A stretch of DNA of 57,998 bases from Vittaforma corneae ATCC 50505 (Eukaryota; Microsporidia; Nosematidae), in the NCBI RefSeq assembly GCF_000231115.1, contig NW_006889850.1:1-57998 (forward strand), in the 5' to 3' direction. The position numbers and the translations under genes are program-made. Shown piece after piece: positions 18,188-26,780 of the stretch. Positions within the stretch are counted from its first letter, which is position 1, and each line of letters begins with the position of its first letter. The notes below the pieces were generated by a model. That model saw nothing but the letters and a program-made list of their open reading frames with translations, did no database searches and was not told the DNA's origin.

Positions 18188-18457
18188 ATTAAGCAAACCA
18201 CTCCGTTTCTAATCAAATATATTTGTTAAAAGCACAGAGCTGCGGAGCAAAAGTCCATAGTAAGCTACGTTGTAGTTTACCACAAGCATTTATTAATGGT
18301 AGACACAATGTAAAAATGGAGTTGCTGGTAGACATAAACTGGTCAACATGAGCATGTAACACAAGAGGGTGTAAAGTGAGAAAAGGCCACACAGTGACAA
18401 TGCATTATTTTGTTGGTAGAGACCTCTTTCAATTTATTTTACCACAAAAAGAAGGCT

Positions 18458-19210
18458 ATGGATGAACAGGAGAAAATAAAGAGGCTGGAAGAGCTCAAAA
18501 AGCAACGAGAAGAGCTCGATAAGCTTATAAAAGACCTAACAGAAAGTGTGACCGGCCCAACAAACATCCCCTATACTACCGTTTATACCACTGTATTTCC
18601 TCCATACACCTCGAGCATCGATTTTTCAGCTATAGATCCAAAAGATCTCCTCCAAATCAAAATATTTGTGAATAAAAAATGTAACCAAGTCTCAACAGAC
18701 TTCTCACACACGATAAATCTTGTAAATGAGATGCTTCCGTTTCGAGACAATATCGCTTTTAAGGAAATATTTCTAAGAAAGCTTTTGGATCAGGGCAGGG
18801 TACAAGTTTCTGGCCATTTTGAGTCCTATAAGCCCCTTTCGTTTTTACTATTTAAGCTTGACAGCCCAGATATAATCAACACGTATGTTAGACTGCTTAT
18901 TACAAAGCAAGGTTCCGAGTCGGAGCTCAAAGGAATGTATGCAATATACTTTGGATTCCTGAATCTAAAAGAGGACATAGACGGCTGTTGGCTATGGATG
19001 GCCTCGATTCTGAATGTGAATCCCAATAGATTTACTGGATATGTTCTTGAGGTATTCTTGGTCATTTGTGGTGATCTTTTATTTGAGAAGATTCAGACTC
19101 AGTTTGCGGGCATCTTAAGGTATATTAAGAAATTTTACTTGAAGGAGCTTGGGAATGCGCCAGTTGAAAGCAGAATCTCAAGATTGCTTTCAAAATATCA
19201 AAACTGTTAA
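18458..19210 (+). CDS. GLE1: Gle1-like mRNA export factor
   Basis: 250 aa from ATG 18458 (MDEQEKIKRLEELKKQREEL). The N-terminal coiled coil is short, then comes a helical HEAT-like domain. The block CWLWMASILNVNPNRFTGYVLEVFLVICGDLLFEKIQTQF matches the Gle1 C-terminal signature (aWrWlARiLN..P....vL..fL...G..l...Yg.QF). Gle1 with inositol hexakisphosphate activates the DEAD-box helicase Dbp5 at the nuclear pore. It is less than half the yeast length (538 aa): essentially the C-terminal domain with a stub of coiled coil. Family assignment rests mainly on the last 100 residues. Confidence 0.7.
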   Translation: MDEQEKIKRLEELKKQREELDKLIKDLTESVTGPTNIPYTTVYTTVFPPYTSSIDFSAIDPKDLLQIKIFVNKKCNQVSTDFSHTINLVNEMLPFRDNIAFKEIFLRKLLDQGRVQVSGHFESYKPLSFLLFKLDSPDIINTYVRLLITKQGSESELKGMYAIYFGFLNLKEDIDGCWLWMASILNVNPNRFTGYVLEVFLVICGDLLFEKIQTQFAGILRYIKKFYLKELGNAPVESRISRLLSKYQNC

Positions 19211-19751
19211 ACTTTAATTTTAATATCGACTGTGCACTAGTGGCGATACATCAGTTTGTGACTGTTGATTAAACAGAAGAGCAGCTGCAATCAAAAACCA
19301 TCCTAGAATATATAGGATTCTTTATAAATTGCCATAGATTCTGGCATTGATGTGCATCTTTCAAGGAACATTGTCATCTATGCAATCATCCGACATCATG
19401 GCTTGAAAACAAAAATATAAAAATAAATTTAGAGCTAATGCTTTAGCAACGATGTTCTATAAAACCCTGTGGTTTATAAGAGTATTAATAAAACTTTTGC
19501 ATTTAACTATTCTTGCCTTATATCTACGCTTCCTTGTTTCATATTCATTTTCTTAAAAATTTTAAGCTTTTAGCCTGCCAGGCATGAATGCTATTAGGTA
19601 TAAAGTTTTTAGGGACAGCCAAGTGCATCAAGTGGACCCAGTGTGCCATAGCACATGATCGAATAAATTTGTGCAAGCTTTTAGAAATAAGTATGTTTGA
19701 GCATTGCATTTCTTTTGGTCAATAGAATCTAGGCCCAACTTTACATGCATT
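19211..19751. other. Intergenic gap with no clear gene
   Basis: 541 bp between Gle1 and Rpr2, which are convergent. On the minus strand an ATG near 19400 opens MSDDCIDDNVP, then TGA; one base away a Cys-containing frame (LKDAHQCQNLWQFIK) continues to about 19270. This could be a tiny frame-shifted gene but is unsupported. The remainder is AT-rich, with no RNA fold recognised. Confidence 0.3.
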
Positions 19752-20048
19752 TTAAGCACCTCTTTTGACGGTAAAGGTGCTACTTGAACAGCTATTGCAT
19801 TGCACCGACATTCCAAATCCACACTCTCTTTTTTCAAGCTTTGACTCAGAGCTAATTTTCGGCGTAAGAACTGTGTAACATTTTTTACAAATTATTTGCT
19901 TGACTTTCCCCAATCTTATCTGGTATTTCCTGCAAATTTGCATTAGATCCTTGGCTTTTTTTCTTCCTAAGTGATTTGGAAGTATCTGCGCTAGCTTCAG
20001 CAAGTATTCTAATGAAGTTTGAATGTGCTTTGTATTCTTTTGTCTCAT
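19752..20048 (-). CDS. RNase P/MRP protein subunit of the Rpr2/Rpp21 family
   Basis: 98 aa from ATG 20048. Helical N-terminal half (EYLLKLAQILPN...AKDLMQICRKYQIRLG), then IICKKCYTVLTP, and a second Cys pair C-x2-C (QCNSC) near residues 85-88. Two CxxC pairs after a paired-helix region are the Rpr2/Rpp21 zinc-ribbon plan. The subunit helps RNase P process pre-tRNA 5' ends; Snm1 of RNase MRP is the close alternative. Compact compared with yeast Rpr2 (144 aa). Confidence 0.75.
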   Translation of the reverse strand: MRQKNTKHIQTSLEYLLKLAQILPNHLGRKKAKDLMQICRKYQIRLGKVKQIICKKCYTVLTPKISSESKLEKRECGFGMSVQCNSCSSSTFTVKRGA

Positions 20049-20233
20049 GATTTTAAAAAAGAATCCGATGGGCAGGCCACAGCATTATGTACAATACACT
20101 GCTAAACAAGAATACACCACTCATGCAACTCTTCTAGTGCCATAGTACCAGCACTTCCACGCACTGCAGCAATTTAAGATAATAAAATCCTAGCTTATCA
20201 CAAAGTACTCAAAATATGGGAATGTCTAGTCAT

Positions 20234-20395
20234 TTATTTGTTTTCCTTTTTAATTTTAGAGTAAAACTTTTCAATCAACTCCAATGTTTTCTGTACCGTC
20301 GAATTATACTCCTTTATTATCCTATTAGCTTGTGCCACTTCATCTGTCGTCTTTTCTTCAATCTGCTCAATGTTTCTGCATACACCCTCCAGCAT
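20234..20395 (-). CDS. Tiny coiled-coil protein, 53 aa
   Basis: ATG at 20395 opens MLEGVCRNIEQIEEKTTDEV and the frame runs to TAA at 20234-20236. It is one predicted amphipathic helix, almost all polar and charged with regular I/V/L spacing, ending in a KIKKENK tail. The size and heptad pattern resemble small kinetochore (DASH), prefoldin-like or dynactin-like subunits. No specific match is recognised. It lies alone between Rpr2 and uS3, in a gap otherwise without genes. Confidence 0.5.
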   Translation of the reverse strand: MLEGVCRNIEQIEEKTTDEVAQANRIIKEYNSTVQKTLELIEKFYSKIKKENK

Positions 20396-20520
20396 AGATG
20401 GGCAGAAAAGTGAGGTTTAAAATTGGAAACCCTGAAAATCTCGAAGTGCAGCCCGGCAACTATTAGGCCTATTTTACATCATCTTCTAGGCTTCTTTGTC
20501 TTTGCTCCCTTGCCGTCTTT

Positions 20521-20547
20521 AAAATTTTTGAAAAATTTTTCCCCTAC
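20521..20547 (+). promoter_or_regulatory. Twin AAAATTTTT runs plus CCCC before uS3
   Basis: AAAATTTTTG then AAAAATTTTT followed by CCCCTAC and the ATG at 20548. Nearly the same arrangement as upstream of eS28, suggesting shared control of ribosomal protein genes. Confidence 0.6.
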
Positions 20548-21195
20548 ATGAGTGAGGAAATTCTTAGGAAATACATTCAGAATGGCCTTATAGATGCTGA
20601 GCTTAACGAGCTCTTTGGGAAATATTTCCAAGCTCAGATATATGCTGGAAGCACCATCAAGCACAACCAGACACCAATCAAGATTAGTATCAAGGTGTAT
20701 AACCCACAGGAGGCTATTGGAGAAAACAAATTCAAGCTTCTGCAATTGCAAAACATGATAGGACAGAGATTTGATATTCCTCCAAACAATATCGACATTG
20801 TCTTTGAGAAGATTGCCGACCGAGGATTAGAGCCTGCATATCACGCAGAACAGCTCAGATTGGCTTTTCTTCAGAACAAGCCGTATAAGAGAGTCATCAA
20901 TTCCATAATCAAGAGCAGTAGAGCCGCAGGCGCACAAGGTGTGATGATTAGAGTGGCAGGAAAGCTCAAGGGCCAAAGAGCCAAGGCTATTAAGTACTTC
21001 GATGGATATTTTATTCAGAGTGGAATGGCAGCCAAGGACTATGTTCGATCAGCCAAGTCCCAGGCCAAATGCAAGCAGGGCACTATTGGTGTTCAAGTTT
21101 CCGTGATGCTTCCGTATGACCCAGAAGGTGTGGTCGGATCCAATACTATTATTTCTGATAGGATTACGATTATTGAGCCTAAGGCATTTAGTTAA
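20548..21195 (+). CDS. RPS3: Small ribosomal subunit protein uS3
   Basis: 215 aa. The N-terminal KH domain region (ELNELFGKYF...ISIKVYNPQEAIGENKFKLLQLQNMIGQRF) is followed by the diagnostic C-terminal domain: VMIRVAGKLKGQRAKAIKYF, GYFIQSGMAAKDYV, and QGTIGVQVSVMLPYDPEG ending IIEPK. uS3 lines the mRNA entry channel of the 40S subunit. Slightly shorter than yeast Rps3 (240 aa) because the C-terminal tail ends soon after IIEPK. The start is fixed by the A/T and C tract next to it. Confidence 0.95.
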   Translation: MSEEILRKYIQNGLIDAELNELFGKYFQAQIYAGSTIKHNQTPIKISIKVYNPQEAIGENKFKLLQLQNMIGQRFDIPPNNIDIVFEKIADRGLEPAYHAEQLRLAFLQNKPYKRVINSIIKSSRAAGAQGVMIRVAGKLKGQRAKAIKYFDGYFIQSGMAAKDYVRSAKSQAKCKQGTIGVQVSVMLPYDPEGVVGSNTIISDRITIIEPKAFS

Positions 21196-21367
21196 ATTAG
21201 TCTTTGCACATCTGATAGGTTCTTAATTTTCTATATGAATATGTTTGCAGGTTGTCAAGGCTTTTGTGCTAGGTTGGTTTATGGATAATTCTTTACCTGA
21301 ATATCCCTTGCCCTAAGCTTTCTCCTCCGCTGTGTATGAATTTCAACAGTGGTTTTGCATTGCTATT

Positions 21368-21952
21368 TTAGGCATTTTCATTCTCGGTTCCATATCTCTC
21401 AATTTCTCTAAGAACCTCTCTTTTTGTTTCCGCATCAGCATCAATCCATACAAATCCATTTATTGCTAATGCAATCCTAAAACTTCTATTTTTTGACAGT
21501 TTCTGTAGAACGTTGTTAAAGTAGAGTAGCCGGATCTTCCAGCTTTCAATAGGAAAACATTCATCAATTGCACCAAGTCCTTCTTTTTTGCACGAAAGCA
21601 AGGCATCTCCATCTGAAACTCTTTCCACCTGGCAAAGAACCGTATTTTCCTTCTCAAGCTCTGGCCTGTTCCGCTTAGTTGCATTTGCAAAGCTTAGGGC
21701 AGGGAGTATTCCAGTGCACGATCCTAGATCTACTTTGTAGTAGTCCTGAGAAGCATAAACGACCCTTCCAATGACAACATCGTACTGCTTTGGAACGTAA
21801 ATTTTAGTCTTTGCCATGATGAAGTATAGATCCTCAACTTTACACAGTGTTCCTATGATCACGGCCCTGCCCTCCACAATTCCATAACACTTAAATCCTT
21901 TTTCTGGAATGTGGTCTCCCGGAAAGACATGTCTTATTCTTTCTATTTTCAT
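21368..21952 (-). CDS. RRP40: Exosome cap subunit Rrp40
   Basis: 194 aa from ATG 21952, preceded directly by CCC. The order is N-terminal beta domain with a PGDHIPE turn, S1 domain (DVVIGRVVYASQDYYKVDLG...GILPALSFANATKRNRPELE) and KH domain carrying the G-x-N-G-type loop in AINGFVWIDA. That INGxVWI motif favours Rrp40/EXOSC3 over Rrp4 or Csl4. It caps the nine-subunit RNA exosome, which degrades and trims RNA 3' ends. Confidence 0.8.
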   Translation of the reverse strand: MKIERIRHVFPGDHIPEKGFKCYGIVEGRAVIIGTLCKVEDLYFIMAKTKIYVPKQYDVVIGRVVYASQDYYKVDLGSCTGILPALSFANATKRNRPELEKENTVLCQVERVSDGDALLSCKKEGLGAIDECFPIESWKIRLLYFNNVLQKLSKNRSFRIALAINGFVWIDADAETKREVLREIERYGTENENA

Positions 21953-22178
21953 GGGTGAATCACATTTTCCACTTTAGTCGAAACATCCAAAAGTAAAACA
22001 TCACAATTAACTGAGATGTATGAGGCCTCCAGTTATATTGCTGTCCCATCATGATGAAGTCTGCCCTGCGATCCTTAATCAATTAGCTGGATAAATCGAA
22101 GCTCATTTTTGTCTATAAAAATTTTCAGAGCCGAATGTTCAAATACAAAATAGAAAAGACATCTTTGAAGAGCGAATT

Positions 22179-22986
22179 ATGGCAATCTACTGTTCAGAAG
22201 ACATTTACGTGGGTCTTGGCAGAAAATTCATCAACTTCTCATCACAGAAGATACTTTGCATTCATGACAAATGCATTCGTTCCATTTCTGGAAATTCAGA
22301 TTATATCGGATGCTGCAGCTATGATGGAACTGCCACCGTCTTTACAAGAAATGAAAAGTTAGTGGATAAGATAGAAGGCCCTGATACTGAAATAAAAGGG
22401 ATTGCATTCTACGATAACTTCATAGCCATAACAACAAGAGGCAAAACTACATGGATTTTGGAGGACTTTGAAATATCAAAAATACTGGAAGATCATACAC
22501 AAGACGTCAAGGGATGCGCGTTCCATAATAAAAGACTTTATACCTGGTCATATGACAACACAATCAAGGTATATGATCTGTTTGATATCGATCACTCCTG
22601 GGAACTGTCTCAGTCCATTGACTTGGATGATATTGTCTGGTCAGTAATATTCTTCCAGGAGTATATGTGCGCCACCCTCCAAAACGGATGTATAGTCGTC
22701 ATGGAAATGAAAGAATCACTGTGGATGCCGTATACGACTGTCAGGGGATCGCTAACTCCAATCTATTGCGGCACTGTCGTTTCTAAGAACGAGTGTAATT
22801 ATCTCTGCGTTGTCTGCAACAGAAACTGTTTGCTAATATTGGACTACACATTTGGCAAAAGTGCTAGAAATTCCAGACCTAAACGATGGATGCGAAATAT
22901 TCTCCTGTGGAGTCTATTGCAACTCAATTGTTTTAGGATCTGAGGATGGAACTCTAACCAAAGTGACAATTCAATATGAATCATAG
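22179..22986 (+). CDS. CIA1: Cia1/CIAO1 WD40 protein of cytosolic Fe-S assembly, frame-shifted
   Basis: WD40 propeller. The best match is HTQDVKGCAFHNKRLYTWSY and on to DNTIKVYDLFD...DDIVWSVIF, the Cia1 blade series that targets Fe-S clusters to apoproteins. The frame from ATG 22179 runs to TTTGGCAAAAGTGC near 22857, then reads out of family sequence. Dropping one A from the AAAA run continues as KVLEIPDLNDG...GSEDGTLTKVTIQYES to TAG 22984-22986, completing the last blade. The start may lie at ATG 22135 (MFKYKIEK, just after AAAAATTTT) if a second A-run indel near 22157 is allowed. Confidence 0.82.
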
Positions 22987-23196
22987 ATCGTGTTAAAAAC
23001 CTATGGATGATTTGTTGTTTAGTTCAAATGCACATTGCCCAACTAAGAGTAAGCATCAGGCAATAAACTGCGAGGATTACTGGTGGATTAAAAAGACAAA
23101 TTTTACCTACGTGGTTTGCTATGGAGACAAAGTTTAAACAAAGAACATTTAATAACCAGAGTCGCTTACACAGCCATATCAATACCTGTTATATTT

Positions 23197-23562
23197 CTAC
23201 ATTAAGCTTTTGTCAACGATTTTTTCAAGGTCCTCGGCATTTTCTCTTTCAAGGCAAAAGTCTTCAACATGTTTGAGAAAATCATACTTTGAAATCTTTA
23301 AGTTTTTTCTAACAGGAAACGACCCTGTCCAAGTAGAATAAATATCAATCAGGCATTCTATTTCTTTGAGAACATCTGAAGAGCTACTGTAGCTGTTGGT
23401 GTATTTGTATTTTCTTCCTATTTCAAGTAGTAATTTAAATCCCTTGCCTGATCTGAGAAAATTCTTCGTAATATCTCTTTCATTGTATCTCTTCTTGGTG
23501 TTATCTTCCGTTACTGGCAGTTGTTTTGAAGCCTCTTCCTCCACTGTTTGTGCCTTTGCCAT
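23197..23562 (-). CDS. Possible Csm3/Swi3/TIPIN replication fork protein
   Basis: 121 aa from ATG 23562, which follows a CCC tract; an upstream ATG at 23598 would add 12 residues. After a polar N-terminus comes ITKNFLRSGKGFKLLLEIGR, then ECLIDIYSTWTGSFPVRKNL and YDFLKHVEDFC. This follows the Swi3-domain order: a G.~LL helix, a Y..W..~LFP turn, and a D.l..vE helix. Swi3/Csm3 pairs with Tof1/Timeless at replication forks. The match is by pattern only, and the K-F-K-G-K segment is not well conserved. Confidence 0.5.
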   Translation of the reverse strand: MAKAQTVEEEASKQLPVTEDNTKKRYNERDITKNFLRSGKGFKLLLEIGRKYKYTNSYSSSSDVLKEIECLIDIYSTWTGSFPVRKNLKISKYDFLKHVEDFCLERENAEDLEKIVDKSLM

Positions 23563-24069
23563 ATGTGGGCGGAGATGCCCATAGAAGAAGTTGAGCATTT
23601 ACTCTAGCATGCCTTTAGTATTATAGCGTTAAGCCACAAATTTATAAGTCTTGCAGAGGGATTTATTAGGCCATTGGCTGATGTTCTTTTAATTAAAATG
23701 GCACCTTGACCAAGAATCTAAGTCAAACAGCACACTAAGTCAGCAGTGATGGTATTGGCCATCTTTAATAACGCCTTAGTTGCTAGTCCATCAGATCATA
23801 TGAAATGCGATTGGCTGTGCTGAATGGAATTAAAACGCCAAAGGTATGTATCTAAAGATATCGCGATTCAAAACTATCCTAATGACACTCTTGACTGCTT
23901 TGTAAAAATTTTTAAACTTGGTGGGAAAATTAAACATAATCTGATAAGTGGCAAATAGAAATGTGCCAAATGTATTTAAAAGCTACGCGGAGAGTGTACA
24001 GGATATTTGCACAGCCCCCATCCTAATTTTAAATTTTTTGCATTTATTTTTTTCTTTGTTTGTATATTC
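23563..24069. other. Intergenic gap, nothing recognised
   Basis: About 507 bp between divergently placed genes. It includes an A/T run AAAAATTTTTAAA near 23906 without a following gene start. No frame above about 60 codons is supported and no tRNA or snRNA consensus is visible. Confidence 0.35.
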
Positions 24070-24087
24070 AAAAAATTTTTTGCCCTC
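24070..24087 (+). promoter_or_regulatory. AAAAAATTTTTT plus GCCC before the RRM gene
   Basis: An A6T6 run followed by GCCCTC and the ATG at 24088, the same A/T run plus C tract layout as before eS28 and uS3. It decides the start in favour of 24088 over the in-frame 24007. Confidence 0.55.
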
Positions 24088-24645
24088 ATGTCTGGCACAG
24101 ACAAGAAACCAACTTTACGTAAGAGTAGTATTCTAGGCATCAATAAAGTACCAGAGAAGACAACCGTTCTCTCAATTGCCCAGGCGCTCAGTTCCTTTGC
24201 ATCCAGTATAACGAACATTTCCATTGAGACGTCTCGTTTTGGACATAGAAATGTTCTGATCACTTTTGACAGTGTTGAAGCATGCGAGAAGGCAAAGGGT
24301 CTTGGAAACATTAAACTTGAGGAGCAGATCTGCGACCTCTTCTTTGCACAAACACGCAATAGCTCGCCTAGTCTATCTGCATCAACAACTAAACTCTATG
24401 TGAAGCATCCACCAGCTGCTAATTGCGAGGAAATTGTTAAAATGCTCGGAGACGTTTCAATTAAAAAGCCCGAGGGAGCCAAGGGCTACTTCTTTGTTAC
24501 ATGCAAGGATATCGATCAACAATGTGAGATTGTTAAAAATTTCAATAATAAGAAAGTTAGCGGCGGCGCACTAGTCGTCAAAGTTGCCATTGACAAGACT
24601 GTTAAGAGGCCCATGCGCAACAACAAGCCTGTTACTGCTGAATGA
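24088..24645 (+). CDS. RRM-type RNA-binding protein
   Basis: 185 aa from MSGTDKKPTLRKSS. The C-terminal half fits one RRM: RNP2-like KLYVKHP, helix CEEIVKMLG, RNP1-like KGYFFVTC, then helix and closing strand ALVVKVA, ending in a basic tail. The N-terminal half (SIAQALSSF...RNVLITFDSVEAC) looks like a second, more divergent RRM. Which RNA it binds is not visible. A/T-run promoter as for ribosomal proteins. Confidence 0.65.
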   Translation: MSGTDKKPTLRKSSILGINKVPEKTTVLSIAQALSSFASSITNISIETSRFGHRNVLITFDSVEACEKAKGLGNIKLEEQICDLFFAQTRNSSPSLSASTTKLYVKHPPAANCEEIVKMLGDVSIKKPEGAKGYFFVTCKDIDQQCEIVKNFNNKKVSGGALVVKVAIDKTVKRPMRNNKPVTAE

Positions 24646-24698
24646 ATTATCTTATGATTTATGTGGCTTCTTTGTTTTTTGTTTAATATTATGAATAG

Positions 24699-25755
24699 AT
24701 GCATGCATTATTCAATTTGGTATATTTCTTGATTGTAAAACAGCTAACTAAGCATCAAAGTGTTGTTTTTCGGAATCTAAACTCCCAAAGATATGGCCAA
24801 TGGCTATTTGCAGATATTTACAGCAAAGCTCCTATCTTCAGGAGGCATTTCTTTGGCATTAAAGAATACGGCGTGCTAGGTGTCATTTTGGTAACTGGAA
24901 GCATCTGTTTTTCTTCCCCAGAATACTATGCTGCCATTCAAAACTGGATTGATTCTTCATTCAAAGTCCAAAAAGGATCTGAAACTGGCAGAAGCTCATC
25001 AAATTTATTGTTTTGAACACCACTTTGCAATTGATCCGAGCATGCAATTCATTTACTCCACAGAAAGCGGAATTTCAGTTTACAGTTCAAATCCGATAAG
25101 TCTTGTCAGACGAGTGGACTACAGAAGAGAAATAAAGGACATGTCAGCTGGAAGAGACCATCTATATATTTTGAACGACGATTCTCTTGTTTTGTATTCA
25201 AAGAACGGATTCAATGTGCTGTCTAAGAACTTTACAAACTGTACGGTAAAAGCTATTGGCGATGATCTAATTGGAGTCCAAAGCAGGTCTGATTTGGCCA
25301 TCTACAATCATGCCTTTGTTTGCAAAGCTATTTTGAACTGCCAATGCTCATTCTATTGCCGTGACATTCTTCTTTTGGGCGATATGAATATTGTTAAAGT
25401 ATATATCAAAGGTAACAAGGCATTTGAAGTCTCTATGCCCGACTATATCACATGTTTGATTACTGATCCACTCTTTTCGAGGATATACTGCGCAACACAG
25501 GATAGCAATATTCACGTTTTTGACCTCAACGGCTTACCGTTGAAAACGCTCGAATACCATACAAAGCCAGTAAGACAAATGAAGCTCAGTTTCTGCGGCC
25601 AATATTTGTACTCCTCTGATGGTGGGAGGATTTGTGTATGGAACATTACGGACTGCATTGCCAGGGGTTATGTCGATGTAGAGGAAACTGTTGAATCTTT
25701 TGAAACACTTCTTGTTGATGACTTTGAGTATGATATGGATAGAACATTGGTGTAG
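24699..25755 (+). CDS. WD40 protein, Ipi3/WDR18-like, frame-shifted
   Basis: Two overlapping frames make one propeller. The first (ATG 24699) reads YGVLGVILVTGSICFSSPEY then AIQ, and the second continues TGLILHSKSKKDLK through to 25755. Removing one A from the AAAA run at about 24938 joins them as AAIQTGLILHSK, which resembles a D-x-x-x-G-x-x-L blade end. The later blades (PDYITCLITDPLFSRIYCAT, PVRQMKLSFCGQYLYSSDGG, ICVWNITD) resemble Ipi3/WDR18 of the Rix1 complex, needed for ITS2 processing and 60S maturation. Other WD40 families remain possible. The N-terminal 50 residues of the first frame are doubtful. Confidence 0.55.
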
Positions 25756-25922
25756 GTCGTACTTTTATCTAAATTGAAAACCCAATCGCATATGATGAAG
25801 CTTGAGGTGTCGATCAAAGAGCCTCCTACTGCACCACGGCCAATGTTGATTTGCAAATATATAGAACGCATTTATAATTACACTACAATTTATTTTACGA
25901 TCATTTTTTGATTTATTTCTAT

Positions 25923-26543
25923 TTAAAGGCAAAAACTCTTCTTCTTTTTAAATATTGACGTTAGTACATTCTTGGGCTTTGTCTTTACATCGGTATTGTA
26001 ATATAAAACCCTACTTAAATACTCAAAAACCTCGTTTACACTTTCGCCTGTCTTCGCACTCGTAAAGAAGTACTTAAATTTATTTTTAGCTGCAAAATCT
26101 TGAAGGAAGCCTCTTTCCTCCTCTAAAGCCTCTCCTTCTAAGCAATCTATTTTATTTCCAACAAGAACGGTAAACTTTGGGTTGAGGATGCTCGAAAGTT
26201 CGGCAATCAGATTTTTCATTCCTGAAAATGTCCTGCTTATGTTCACGTCGTATACAAAAATAAAGCCGTCAGCATCTCTGTAAAGCTGGGAAACTATCGA
26301 CTTGAATCTCTCCTGTCCTGCCGTGTCCCACATTTGCAAGTGCACTGGATTTCCATCCACCAAAACCTCCTTGAAATCATTACTGATGGCTATTGTATTT
26401 GCAATAGCCTCCTTAAACTCATCCCTCAAGTATCTGATAAACAAGCTGGACTTCCCCACGTTTGTGTCGCCCAGAATAACAATTTTAAAAGTTTTGGGAA
26501 CATTTTTTGAGAGTTCGCTTGTTTTTCTTGATGAACTGCCCAT
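25923..26543 (-). CDS. Rab-family small GTPase
   Basis: 206 aa from ATG 26543, with CCCC just upstream. G1 GDTNVGKSS, G3 WDTAGQERF, G4 GNKIDC and G5 TSAKTG are all present, and the YDV plus RDADGFIFV blocks are Rab-like. The family is clear; the subfamily (Rab5/6/11) is not. The C-terminus is IFKKKKSFCL: a polybasic stretch with a single Cys second from the end, rather than CC, CXC or a CaaX box, so the usual prenylation signal is atypical. Rabs direct vesicle docking. Confidence 0.85.
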   Translation of the reverse strand: MGSSSRKTSELSKNVPKTFKIVILGDTNVGKSSLFIRYLRDEFKEAIANTIAISNDFKEVLVDGNPVHLQMWDTAGQERFKSIVSQLYRDADGFIFVYDVNISRTFSGMKNLIAELSSILNPKFTVLVGNKIDCLEGEALEEERGFLQDFAAKNKFKYFFTSAKTGESVNEVFEYLSRVLYYNTDVKTKPKNVLTSIFKKKKSFCL

Positions 26544-26780
26544 CGGGGTTATTCTGAAGAGCTTGACAAAACATAGTGCAATAAAGGACCGATCAGGTGT
26601 CTAGAGCTGAAAGTTTGGCACAAAGTACAAGGTCTATATAGTCAAAAGACTGCAGAGTGTGGATACAGACAGCAGCCTCCCCAACAAGTTATTAAAATGA
26701 ACCAATCTTTTTGCTAAAATATGCATGCAATAATAGCCATTTATTTAAACCAATCTCTATAACTTCTGTGATGCGACTGT

